A stretch of DNA of 64,000 bases from assembly GCA_030522415.1 (NCBI GenBank), contig CM060127.1:13253646-13317645 (forward strand), written 5' to 3'. Shown here in pieces: positions 11,602 through 22,518 of this stretch. The notes under the pieces are model-generated. The model was not told the origin of the DNA and did not search any database. It saw only the letters and a program-made list of their open reading frames with translations. The position numbers and the translations under genes were made by a program. This DNA comes from Channallabes apus (taxonomy: Eukaryota > Chordata > Actinopteri > Siluriformes > Clariidae). Position 1 is the stretch's first letter. The number at the start of each line of letters is the position of its first letter.

Positions 11602-11814
11602 ATTGCTCAAAAGAGGAAGAGGAAAGCAACCCAGGAAGATATGTGCAAGCCCAAGGAACCTCAGAAACAGCGCTTAATTAAAAATGCTTCCCGGGTTCCT
11701 GACCTCCAGCTACAATCATTCAGGGAAATTCAGAAAAAACTCATCATTAAAAAAATCTGCATCTGACTATCCACGACCATCCTCTTCTCCTACCACAAGG
11801 GCTGATGACAAAAA
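11602..11814 (+). other. exon-like Lys-rich module 3
   Basis: A strong acceptor (TTTTTTGTTTCAG) precedes a frame starting IAQKRKRKATQEDMCKPKEP. It is collinear with the modules at 8267 and 9415 but older and longer. A different frame near the 3' end reads SASDYPRPSSSPTTRADDKK before a weak donor (GTGACT). No single frame spans the whole module, so it is either a decayed exon or non-coding. Confidence 0.25.
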
Positions 11815-12170
11815 GGTGACTTCAGTGTTTTATGTTTAATGACACTGATATAAACTGAAAGCATGAAATAATGTATTTCTCAGAGACAAAAGTAGAGGTT
11901 GTTTTTACTTATGCCTCTTCTTCTCAAACAAGGCCATATAACAAAAACAGTAAGTGTTTTTTTTTTAACCTTGTTCCTTAGTCTTTTAATTAATAATCTG
12001 TGCACAGGTATTGGTATTGGTATTGCTTATTGGGCATATGTTGATGAATGCCAGATCAAGTACAAGAAGTAAAAGTGTCTCAGTGGAAGTTGGCCAGAAA
12101 TCTTTATGGCATTTTAAAAGGAATGAAAAATCGATTGACTGAATGACTTTTCTTGGTTCACACTCCACAG

Positions 12171-12257
12171 AAGACGAAGAAGAAAAGAGCACTGCATGAG
12201 CTGGTGGAGTCTGAGGAAGGTATAGCAAGTTCTGCTGTGACACTGACAGATGTGACG
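12171..12257 (+). other. candidate internal exon (87 nt)
   Basis: Bounded by an acceptor (TTCACACTCCACAG) and a good donor (GTAAGTC). It is 87 nt long, divisible by three, and open throughout: KTKKKRALHELVES followed by EEGIASSAVTLTDVT. It follows the Lys-rich module at 11602 on the same strand. I cannot name a gene, and there is no convincing start or terminal exon. A further acceptor-like site with an open frame lies at about 12927. Confidence 0.3.
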
Positions 12258-13307
12258 GTAAGTCTAGTGGGGTTTTTTTTGGTTTGAGCAGCATTAATGT
12301 GTGACGTTTTTGAACTCGCAAATTTATTTCAACATCTCCAAGTTCATGAGTTCACATCACTGAGAACAGAACCTTTCCTGGAACCCATCAGGTTTTTAGT
12401 TTGTGCAAAAGCTTTGTAATAATATGTTTCTTCAGGTAAAAAAAAAATGAGCAAAAGCATTTGGAAGAGTTCAAATCAAGTTCTCTGGAACAGAAATGAA
12501 AAACTAACAATGACGAATTTAAAAAAGTTTGATAAACCAGTAGTTCTTAAACCTTCAGGAGCCTAGGACACATGTCAGTTATTTGATGTTTGCATTAACC
12601 CATTTAATTTACACTATCAATCAAATAGACTCATAATTGTAAAAATACAAGGTTTTTTTTCTCCACTTTGAGAATCACAAGCATAAACCACCTCGAGGTA
12701 ACCCGCTTTCTTGACTCTAAGAACTGTCATATGTTACAGCAAAACACACCTGATGTCACTACGCATGCTGTTTAGACTTTTTAAAAAGCATGCAGTAAAT
12801 GCAGTGAAATACTTCACAGAAGCTGTGAACCAGAGCCATGCGTGTAGACATTGACTTTTAATACAGCCCAGTGTAAAAGGGGGTTAAGTCTGACTGTCCA
12901 TGTTCTTGTCATGTTTCTTCCTTCAGATTGCAAAGAAGCAAAACCTGTGGAGGCTAGAACCACATCTGGAGGGAGGTGTTACATTGTAAACATTGCCCTG
13001 CTTCCTGTTCTGCTTCCTGAATTCCGTCCTGCCTCCTTTATAGAGAATAAACAGGTCCATGATAGTGCGCAGATAGGTTATACTAAGAAATTTACCGTAC
13101 CAACCTGGAGAAGCTCAATGAGACAGTCCTGAGAATACTGAGTGGGAAGCGTAGACACTCTAGATGAAAAGCCAGTCCATGTCAGGGCATCATGCAGACA
13201 CCCACAGATACAGTATACATTCACTTAATTTTCCACCAAGAGGCACCAGAGCCCTAAATACCAGAGTCTGTACACAGACACTTGTTGATTAGTAAAAACA
13301 ATTATAC
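12258..13307. other. intergenic; one more acceptor-like site
   Basis: No complete gene. At about 12927 a pyrimidine tract and CAG precede a frame DCKEAKPVEARTTSGG that stays open to about 13130, with no clear donor. Treated as unproven. Confidence 0.3.
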
Positions 13308-13321
13308 TAATAGTTATACAA

Positions 13322-13481
13322 TTTGGTGTGTGAGTGTGTGTGTATGTGTGTGTGCCCTGCGATGGAGTGGCACCCTGTCCAGGGTGTACCCTGCCTAGTG
13401 CCCGAAGTCTCCTGGGATAGGCTCCAGGTCCCCCACGACCCTGAACACAGGATTAAGCGGTATAGAAAATGAATGAATGAA
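13322..13481 (+). mobile_element. 5'-truncated SINE
   Basis: The 3' part of the same SINE family (CCAGGGTGTACC, TCTCCTGGGATAGGCTCC, GAATGAATGA tail). Flanked by the duplication TAATAGTTATACAA (13308-13321 and 13482-13495). 5' truncation with target duplications fits LINE-mediated integration. Confidence 0.85.
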
Positions 13482-13644
13482 TAATAGTTATACAAATTAT
13501 ACAAGTAAAACCAACGTTTTGTTGTCCATTTCTGTTTCCTTACTAAACAACACATCCTGGTCTTCAAACATGGTTGTATTAAAAGAACTGTTGAAACTGA
13601 CACATTTCAGTGCAGAAAAAGTATTTGCTTATTTAAACACAAGG

Positions 13645-13676
13645 GGTGATAATAATAATAATAATAATAATAATAT
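13645..13676 (+). repeat. (AAT)n microsatellite
   Basis: About ten ATA/AAT units. A second tract of the same type lies at about 13949-13981. Confidence 0.8.
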
Positions 13677-13794
13677 TATACATCCATCTAGGAGTCTTTA
13701 TAGTTCAACTATGGACTGTGGAGGCCAATGGTGACCATTGTATTTATTCCATTTGTATGACTATAATAGGACTATAGTAGGACCACTAGGACCA

Positions 13795-13930
13795 ACATTC
13801 ACATGCACATTCACACCCTACGGGCAATTTGGAAATGGCAATTAGCCTAATCTGCATGTCTTTGGACCGTGGGAGGTAAACCAGAGAACCCAGAAGAAAC
13901 ACACCCAGTGTGGGGAGAACGTGCATAACT
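13795..13930 (-). repeat. diverged SINE remnant
   Basis: The reverse complement matches the SINE body (CCAAAGACATGCAGATTAGG-like segment, CCTCCCACGG, GTTCTCCCCACAC), with many substitutions. No target duplication found. Confidence 0.6.
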
Positions 13931-13946
13931 AAATAAATAGTAGAAG

Positions 13947-13981
<35 letters not shown>

Positions 13982-15120
13982 GGATTTTACATTGACTGTA
14001 AAACAATGTTTAAAATAAATTAACAAAAAAGAACAGTTACATCAAAAGGGTAGAAAAAAATAAGATACAGTATATATATATTCTAATAATAAAAAAGACA
14101 AGTACTTAAAATATACTGTAGCCAAAATTTACATAATAATCGAAAATAATACACTCTGTGTTGTGCTGTTGTAGGAAAATCATTAACTCCGGGGTGGTGC
14201 GATGGAGAAGAGTTAAAAATGTCACATCCCTAAGCAGTGTTTCCTACAGAACCAGATTCCATTTGTGCTGATATTTAATGAGAGAGTTTAATCATGACGG
14301 TTTAGTAAAATTATTGCCAGACTATAATTATTGTTATATTTATAATAATGATAAGGTTTTCTAATGCAAATACTTTAATTACCAAGTACCTTTTTTAATG
14401 GTTAAATTCAGCTTACTTACTGTAAAATGTCTAAAAACCCCTATTTACACAACTCTTAGTCTATTTTAAAAATCTTTTTTTTTAATTGTTTTGTTTTCAT
14501 CATTCTGTAGTTGCATTATTACACCAAAAATGTCAACAGTGTTTATTTTTAAGAGAAGTATCTTACACAAAGTTGTGAGGAGTGACAGTTTGGGGGGATT
14601 TTTGCTCTTCAGCCAGGTTTACTGTTGAAATCAGCAGCGTGCCATGTGGTGGATTTGGGTTTGCTGTTATTAAAGAGGTTTGAGTGAAAAACAGCTGCCG
14701 ACTGCCTGGAAATTTTATTTTCACGTCAAATATTTCCTGTTACTTGTGCCAACTTACGTTTTGAACTGTAGATGGAGACAAACGCTGTTTATGTCTGGGC
14801 TCCTGTACTGTAATTAAAACTGGAAATTAGTTGAACTCAAATGGGACTTTTTTTATTTTATTTTTTTCAACCTAATATTTCTTTGATTGTAATGAGGGAG
14901 TCTATTATATTTTCTGTGAAACCCCAATCACAAGACATGTGACAGAGGGGTGATAATTGTAAATTGATTATCTGGGGAAAATTCTAACTCTACTTATAGA
15001 CAGACACATACTGTATAAGTAGACACATAGAAAGAGAGAAAGAGATCGAGAGACAGAGAAACATTTAGCAGTAAATATGCATAACCATTCAAGCTGTATT
15101 GGCACAGATGGCATGACAAG
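13982..15120. other. intergenic, AT-rich
   Basis: No gene, RNA or transposon end recognised. All open frames are short. Confidence 0.4.
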
Positions 15121-15245
15121 GACGGTGTGAGGAAACCAGAGCATGTAGAGGAAACCCACAAGAACTATAAAAGAACATGCAAAACTTGTCATAAAGTAAC
15201 CCGAGCTCAGAATCAAACCAGTCACCCTGGAGCTGTGAAGAGACG
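15121..15245 (-). repeat. diverged SINE remnant
   Basis: The reverse strand follows the box B-to-body order of the local SINE (CAGGGTGACTGGTTTGATTC, then GTTTCCTC-like segments). Highly diverged. Confidence 0.45.
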
Positions 15246-15319
15246 CCACTCTACCTGCCCCATATTGATGTTTAAATCATATTTAAGGCATAAAACAGGT
15301 CCAGACTCCTAATCAGATG

Positions 15320-15550
15320 TTCACAGATAAGCCATAACATTACACTGCAAATCATTAAGCTCAGCATTGTGTAAGTTTTTCTTATTCCACCAGGGTAGCT
15401 CTGGCCCCTAGGGGCATGACTCTACCTTAACACTCTAGCAAGACCTCTGGGTGTGTGCTGTGGTGTCTGACTCCAGCGCGTTAGTGGTGGATCCTTTGGG
15501 TGCTGTGGGTTGCAGGGAGAACACTGTCCGTTAGCATGATTTCAATCGGC
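15320..15550 (-). repeat. Tc1-like remnant (AGCCATAACATT family)
   Basis: Begins AAGCCATAACATTACACTGC and contains the GGTGTCTGACTCCAG...GTGGATCCTTTGGGTGCTG stretch that also occurs at about 875-930. The coding frame is destroyed. Confidence 0.5.
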
Positions 15551-15871
15551 AACAAGCTACACTGGTGACGGTAGCTCAGTAGCGCCCTCCACTTGCACAC
15601 AAAGAACAGCAACATAGTCATGTATAGTATTGTCAGCATATGATAGGAGAACATTCTAAATTTATACCAGCGTTTATAACTGTTAGCATGACTGACAGTG
15701 GAGATAGTGGACAATCCCAAGCTACTGTACTACTAGCTACTGTAATTACCAAACCTTTCAGATTTCGATATTCAGCATTCAGAGATATTAGGGTGTCAGA
15801 TGGCGCTCAACATTAATGCATGGTGTCAGGATCACGATGTTTATTTGATTCAACTGTATATGCTCTGATAT

Positions 15872-15999
15872 TCATTCATTCATTTTCTATACCGCTTAAT
15901 CCTGTGTTCAGGGTCGCGGGGGACCTGGAGCCTATCCCAGGAGACTTCGGGCACTAGGCGGGGTACACCCTGGACAGGGTGCCAATCCATCGCAGGGCA
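15872..15999 (-). mobile_element. 5'-truncated SINE
   Basis: Inverted copy starting with the TCATTCATTC tail. The target duplication is ATGCTCTGATAT (15860-15871 and 16000-16011). Only the 3' 128 bp are present. Confidence 0.85.
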
Positions 16000-16057
16000 A
16001 TGCTCTGATATAAGCATGGGAATTGTACCTGATTTAACATGTATAGTTGACATACTA

Positions 16058-16122
16058 TCCAGGTCCCCGCGACCCTAAATACAGGATAAAGCGGTATAGA
16101 AGATGAATGAATGAATGAATAA
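16058..16122 (+). repeat. SINE 3'-end fragment
   Basis: CCAGGTCCCCGCGACCCT followed by AAGCGGTATAGAAGATGAAT and a GAAT tail. No duplication was found on the left, so it is probably a deletion product. Confidence 0.7.
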
Positions 16123-16157
16123 TTTATATGATTTATACAGTATAAGTATGTAATGTA

Positions 16158-16335
16158 ACTGATCGGAAGGTCAGTGGTTCAAGCCCCAGTTTCACCAGGT
16201 TGCTACTATGCCTACTTGATCAAGGCACCGTATAATGGCTGACCCTGCGCTCTGACCCCAGCCTACTAATAAAACCGGGATATGTGAAGAATAAAGAATT
16301 TCAATGTGCCGTAATGTGTATGTGACAAGATACAA
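16158..16335 (+). repeat. second tRNA-related SINE family, partial
   Basis: Starts CTGATCGGAAGGTCAGTGGT, has a box-B-like GGTTCAAGCCCC, then ACCGTATAATGGCTGACCCT and a tail ending CGTAATGTGTATGTGACAAG. This is a common fish SINE type, distinct from the GAATGAAT family. A related fragment lies at about 56685-56790. Confidence 0.55.
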
Positions 16336-16689
16336 AGGATGAACTGAATTAAAAAATGAACTTATGAGTTTACTTATATGAGTAGAAATTAGTCAATAAA
16401 TTTAATAGATTTTAATACTTTATGTACTGTAGCCAGTTTGTAGCCAAGATACAAACAAATCTTAGGGAAAACAAACAAACAAACAAGCCTACTTGCACAA
16501 TCATTAATAGAATAATTGACTATATATATAAAAGTATGACTATATCTATAAAATAAGTTTGGTATGTCAAAGCTCTCATGCCAAGAGATGCGAAAATCAG
16601 CCGTGGACATCCCAGTAAATTCAATCCCAAGAGCTACATCATGTGACCAACATGACTCTGTAAGCACATTAAATATTTATGTGTATAAG

Positions 16690-17165
16690 AGCACAATTAG
16701 AAAAAGACTGAATAAGCATGGAGGGGCGGATAGAAAAAGTGCATTCTCTCCAAAAAAGAATATGAAGCTCATGAATACAACATTGCATCTAACACTATCC
16801 TTTGGACATGCCAGTTTTGGCAAAAAACAAACATACCATATCACCACAAACACTTCATATCAACGGTGAAGCATTGTGGTGAAGCAAGGTACAGTATGAT
16901 GATTTGGGCTTGTTTTGCTACCACATAACCCCTGAACAAACAATTCCACTTTAGACTATAATGTTCTTGAGACATAAGGGAGATCACATCAGTTTACTAA
17001 CTGGTACTTTTAAAATAATAATAAAGTCATAGAAGGGGACAAAGGGCCCATATACACAAGCAAATTGAGATCTGAATGGTTAAAGAAGAAAAACAACCCA
17101 AATTCAGACCTTGACCTCATTAAGTCTCTGTGTCAGGGAACAAATGTCCTAAAATCTTCCCAGAA
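16690..17165 (+). pseudogene. Tc1-like transposase remnant
   Basis: On the + strand one reads STIRKRLNKHG, then FGKKQTYHITTNTSYQR (compare the FHHKHIIPT-type segment), a degraded HGGGSVMIWACF-like block (16870-16920) and NPNSDLDLIKSL in place of [11 protein letters not shown]. Multiple stops and frameshifts are present. No terminal repeats were identified. Confidence 0.6.
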
Positions 17166-17561
17166 TGTCCCCAGAGACAAATAGACTTTTATAGGAAACA
17201 CTGGTTTCAAGTTATTGTTGTGCGATGTGGTCCTACAATACACTACTTATAGGGTGTACTTATTTCTTCTCAACTAATTTAGGTATTTTGGTTTACTATT
17301 GTTCTCATATATTGACAACAATGACAGTCTTACTTACTTTTGAATTTAAGTAAGTTTACTTAATTACTTTTCTGTTTCACTACATTAGTGCATGGTGTTG
17401 TGTTACATAACTACAGTGGTGTGTAGTATTTGAAGAAGGAATATCGCTATGTACCTGCTGACTATCATACATTTAATGATTTGCCTTCCTTAATCATGTA
17501 GCAGATGTTAGCAATCAGAAGCAGAGTTGGTTGCAGACAGCAACAAACACAGCATGAGAGG

Positions 17562-17593
<32 letters not shown>

Positions 17594-18651
17594 TAGAGAG
17601 AGAGAGAGACTTTTACTAGCCCTTAAAGCCTATGTAAGCTCAATGAATTTGCTACTTAAGTAAATTTAAGGGTATGTACTTTTGGACATTTACTCAAGTA
17701 CAAATGAAAGTAGGTGACATACTTTTACTTGAGTAATATTTTGCCTGGGATATCTCTACTTTTACTTTTAATTACAGGATTTGTGTTCTTTGCCATCACT
17801 GCTGAGAACCACTACTGATAAAAATGTATTAAGGAACTAATGAAGTGTAGTTTACTAATGTACTTTCTTTTTCTTATGACTATATATAGCTACTATGGTT
17901 TTCGAATCTGAATGAAAAAATGCGCTTGATATTGCACGCCCACAAGTGACATCACGACACACTAAACATAGATCACTGTGTGACTTCATATTTTAAAACC
18001 GTCATTCACATTTTAAAGACAATGCATGATGGGTCACCCACCTCGGCTATTTAAAGTGCTAGTCGTATTAGAACAGTCTGTGTCATAGCATGTCCTACAA
18101 TATGCACTGAGCACAGAGGACGTTATCTTAGTGCGTAGTGACTTTATTCCTTATCTCATCTACACGCAACAACGTCATATTCCACTGGTTGCGTTCTTTA
18201 GTGAAACGAGGTCGAGGTGTGTGGGCCTGAAACAAAACACCTGTAACCACGAGAGGGGAAAAAAAAAAACAGGCCGGCAGGACATCGATCCTCACCCACG
18301 TATCATAAAGACAAGACGACAACTTTTACCCCAGGAAATCCCCAGTGGACCTGTCGCACGTATGTAAAACCACAGACAGGTGCTATAATAATTTATCTGG
18401 AAAATGCTAATGTTTACGTCTTATGATTACATGAAGTACATCAATGCGTTGTGGTTAATGACCTCCTGCAGAACAGCCCCCAGTCCATATCTTGTATTTT
18501 ATAGTCTGTTCTGTGAGTTTGCCTTTTTAAAAATAAACAAACATATTATATGTGGTAACATTACCGCGTGAATTGACACCCTAGGAAGTGTGACTGACTC
18601 ATCTGCGATGATAGAATAGGGCAAAATGGAGACAAAAGAATAAGTTACAGT
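17166..18651. other. intergenic; possible old hAT fragments
   Basis: Segments at about 17335-17380 and 17655-17780 contain the alternating ACTTTTACTTGAGTAA / ACTTAAGTAA words typical of hAT termini, but no ends or target duplication. No gene seen. Confidence 0.35.
17555..17610 (+). repeat. (GA)n microsatellite
   Basis: GAGAGA tract interrupted by three GATA units. Confidence 0.9.
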
Positions 18652-18943
18652 AGATGCTAGCTAATGGATACTAGATAGTGAGATGAATGCTATATAGTGA
18701 GCTGGATGTAGCTAGTGGGTTGGATGCTAGCTAGTGGGTTGATGCTAAATAAATAGTTGAATCCCATTTAGTTTGTTGGATGCTAAAAAGGGAGTTTTAT
18801 GCTAAATAGCAAGTTGGATGCTAAATAGTGAGTTGGATGACAGATAGCGTGGGTTGATGCGAGATAAAGAGTTGAATACTAGTTTGTTGTATGCTAAATA
18901 GTGGTTTAAATGTTAGCTAGTAGGTTGGATGCTAGATAGTGAG
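18652..18943 (+). repeat. degenerate 20-bp minisatellite
   Basis: About 14 imperfect units near GTTGGATGCTAGATAGTGAG (variants with CTAAATAG, CTAGCTAG). Tandem, no spacers, no coding frame. Confidence 0.8.
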
Positions 18944-20300
18944 CATCTGTAACATTTCTGATTTCTTTTTAACATGGCAAACTGCGAGAGATTTTTGTAT
19001 TCTGTTTCTCAACATTAAATGTAACAGATAAACAGGTGAAAGTGTGACACGCTGTAACTATTGGCAAATTTCTGTAGTGTACATTACGAGAAGGAAACCA
19101 TTATAGTACAGTATGTGATTTTATGGGGAAATTATCATTCAGAGAGTATCAGTAGCTTATGTGTTATTCTTTACTTAATATATTTGTCAGCCGCAGTATT
19201 TCTTAGTTTTTACGAAGCATTAACATTTGAGTGTTTTATACTAAAATATAATTAGATCCAAATTTTTACGTCTTTGCTTGAAGACCTTTGGATGCTACAA
19301 TGGTTCGAGGTGGAACATTTGAAAGTGTGTAGGCCAGAGCAGAATTACTTGCCAATGACCTACTACAGCTCCTAATTTCCCCTGACCACTCTTGATGTGT
19401 GATTCACATTCCTCTATTCTGAATTTCTTTAATCCATGCATTTGCACATTCCTGAAGCCTTCTGCTGGATAAAACAGATGTGTAGAAAATCATAATCATT
19501 CAACTTATATGCTAGAAACCAGAAGATTAACTCAAACACCACTTTAAAACCTGGCATATTATTTCTGACAACTCTAGCAGTGGCATGATGATGGTGTTTG
19601 AAAAAGCATCTGCTTTTCATATTGTTGTTCTGAAACTTTCCCAGGCAGACCACAGCAAGCCACAATGCCACAAAGACACTGACATGTCCCGACATGCGTG
19701 CTGTTACAATAAACATGCAAAGACTACGTGGCAAATGTGAATCAGAAAAATAAGCTCATAAAATGCTGCAATGTTAGCAGATTTATCAGGTGAAGTGCAT
19801 TCAAAATATCTTTTTTATTAATGACTCAAGGTCTGTTCTGCTGATCACAAGTCGGTGTGTTATGAGAAGCATTTTTGTTGCAGGACGGAAAGTAAGAGCG
19901 TGGAAATGATTAATAGGCCAGGAGATGCGATGATAATGTATGATGTGGAAGGATTGATTATGATGATTTATTCCACCTTCGCGATGGGGACTATTGTTTA
20001 AAAAAAAAGGGAACTACAAGTGTCTTTTCAATTTATAATTTTACTATTTATGCTGAAATCCTTTTTAATACCCAGGTATCTGTTTTTTTACTCACTTTTA
20101 CTCTTACACACCTACATGATAGAGGGAAGAACGGTTTCTGTGGTCGAGTGTAGGCAATTCTCCGCAACCTATATTTAGTCATCACCAACAAATCGAAAAA
20201 CAGGATTAAGTACATATCTCTGATCTCTTTCCTAAGGAAAATACAGTATCACAATTGATCAGATACTTTAGAGGGGAGCTACAGTATCATGCAAAAGTCA
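18944..20300. other. intergenic, AT-rich
   Basis: No gene, RNA or transposon recognised in this stretch. Confidence 0.4.
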
Positions 20301-20308
20301 GTTTCTAG

Positions 20309-20814
20309 CAGTGGTGTCAAAAGTATTCATATTCATTACTTGAGTAGAAGTATAGATACTAGGGGTCAAAAATACTTCTTTAGAAGTTGAAGTATCAACC
20401 CAAGCTTTTTACTTAAGTAAAAGTTTAAACGTACTGGTTTCAAAACTACTTAAAGTATAAAAGTAAAAGTACCGTGAGGGGGAAAAAAAGCATTAAGGTC
20501 TCGCTTTCTGATCATGCAACGAGGGGGGGGGGGGTAGCGTTGTGCGCGTTCTGATCATGTGACGGGGGGGGGGGGGGCGTTGTGCGCGTTCTTATCATGC
20601 GACCGGAGGGGTTGCGCGTTCTGATCATAAAAATAGAGTAACGAGGCTGTTTTTAAAATGTAAGGAGTAGAAAGTACAGATAATTGCTTAAAAATGTAAG
20701 GAGTAGAAGTAAAAAGTCGGCTGAAAAATAATTACTCCAGTAAAGTATAGATACCCAAAATTTCTACTTAAGTAAGGTAGCGAAGTATTTGTACTTCGTT
20801 ACTTGACACCTCTG
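20309..20814. mobile_element. hAT-type MITE with G-rich minisatellite core
   Basis: The ends CAGTGGTGTCAAAAGTA and (reverse complement of the right end) CAGAGGTGTCAAGTAACG are near inverted repeats. A perfect 8-bp duplication GTTTCTAG flanks the element (20301-20308 and 20815-20822), as expected for hAT. The core holds three units of about 30-45 bp, each with a TGATCATG-type motif, a G run and TTGCGCGTTCT. No coding frame. Confidence 0.9.
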
Positions 20815-20822
20815 GTTTCTAG

Positions 20823-22518
20823 ACCATCTACTGTATGTGCAAAGGAAAAACATTGCCTTCTTTCTTTTATTTTCGGGTTGCACAGGCCTTAAACAAGCCC
20901 ATCATACAACTGTGGAAGAGGAGTGAAATACAGGGAATTGCATGCTAATGTGTTATCTTAGGGGTATTTCTGCCGGAACATTAATATACACACACGTTAA
21001 TGGCGCTCTGAGGACTATGTTAATTTGTGAAAGAAATATGAGACCTTTTAAAAGCTAATCAAAGGTTAAGAATTGGGGGATTCATAAATCGTGACACATA
21101 CAGTATTAAGTACTAAGTCCCACAGGTTAGTGTTGTACTATGGCTAATAGAGTGCAGTATGTGAAATGTACCAAATCATCAATAATGATAAAACCGTATC
21201 TTTGTGACTCTTAACCAGAGTTGAGAACATTTTAATTCCAAACATTGTTTTTTTTTTTTGCACTTTAATAAAAGCCATGCCTGCTTGTGACAGAACACCT
21301 CCATTTTTTCTATATAAAACCACCCTGCTGTTGAAGTTATTTTTAGGGCTAGCAGGGAAATCCTGGTGTCACAATGAAACAGAGGATTCCCTCTTTCTTA
21401 ATGCACCAAATTCTAATTTATATATTCTAAAAATAGAATTTAAACAGATTTTTCCAAGGCACTCCTCACAAACAAATTTCTACTGGACATATCTCAGGAA
21501 CCGGACTTAATGTACAGTAAAACAAAAAAAAAAGCGGAAATCAGAAAATATTTTGGTTTGAAAATGGAGCTTATTTAAGTGGAAATCAGAAAATATCTAT
21601 AAGTCAAATCACACCAAATGCGACTTAATATCTAATTTGATGTGACCAGTCATAAGAGAATTCATATCAAATATAACAAAGCAGATTTATTATTTTGGTA
21701 TTTATACTAAATTCACTGGTTGATTGCAACATTTCTATGCTTGGTGATTCAATTTAAGAGCACACTGAGCTTGCCTTATATTTCAAAAGAAAAGAAAAAA
21801 AGCGAACATTGGTGTGCTGGTGTCTGAGCGGACATTGGTGTGCTATCATGAGTTATATTTGGCCCTCATGAGTCACCGAACGACTGACAACGAAAAGTGG
21901 CCAAACAAAAGTATTGTATTGTGATGATCTCTAGGGGAAACCCTTGCTCCTAAGGGACTAGGAAAAAAGAAAACAGAAATTACAACAAAAAAGGAAGTTA
22001 ATTTCAATAGTTTTGGATCACTGCTAGAAAAACTGTTTGTCTGTAAGCTTAACACCTTTGGACTTTTTTTTTTTTTTTAGAGTTAATGCACGACACGCCT
22101 ACGTCGCTGTTCTCTGAAATTGTTGTGATGCAGCGTGTTTCCGCCGTGTTATGTCTGCATCGTTCTTCCTCTCTGTGACTTCTGACATCGCCAAGAGGGC
22201 CAGTCCCCTTTACTGTGGGAAGGAATTTCTCTCTCTCTCTCTCTCTCTCTCTTTGTGTCTGTCTCCAACGTGTTCCCCTTCACTTTCATCACCATTTACT
22301 CAGGAGGGAAAGTACATAAGAGCTCACCTCCTGGACATCAAAAAAAAAAAAAAAAGGAACTCGCAATACTCAAACATATCTCATCTTACACAGCAGCACA
22401 GGAAACAAAACTCAGACTGGAGTTTCTATGCCGACAGAGCTGAAGCGTGGACCACAAACCTTCTTTTCATATCTGACATCACTCGACTGTGTGGCATTCG
22501 CTTCACGCTGCCTGGGCT
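20823..22518. other. upstream of the CD70-like gene; no other gene seen
   Basis: No coding exon recognised. A (CT)n tract lies at about 22229-22252 and a poly(A) run at about 22340-22355. About 22080-22518 probably holds the promoter and 5' UTR of the gene that starts at 22519. I could not place a TATA box or a transcription start. Confidence 0.4.

Noticed and set aside
18652..18943. CRISPR-like array
   Set aside because: Units are contiguous and degenerate with no unique spacers, and the genome is eukaryotic.
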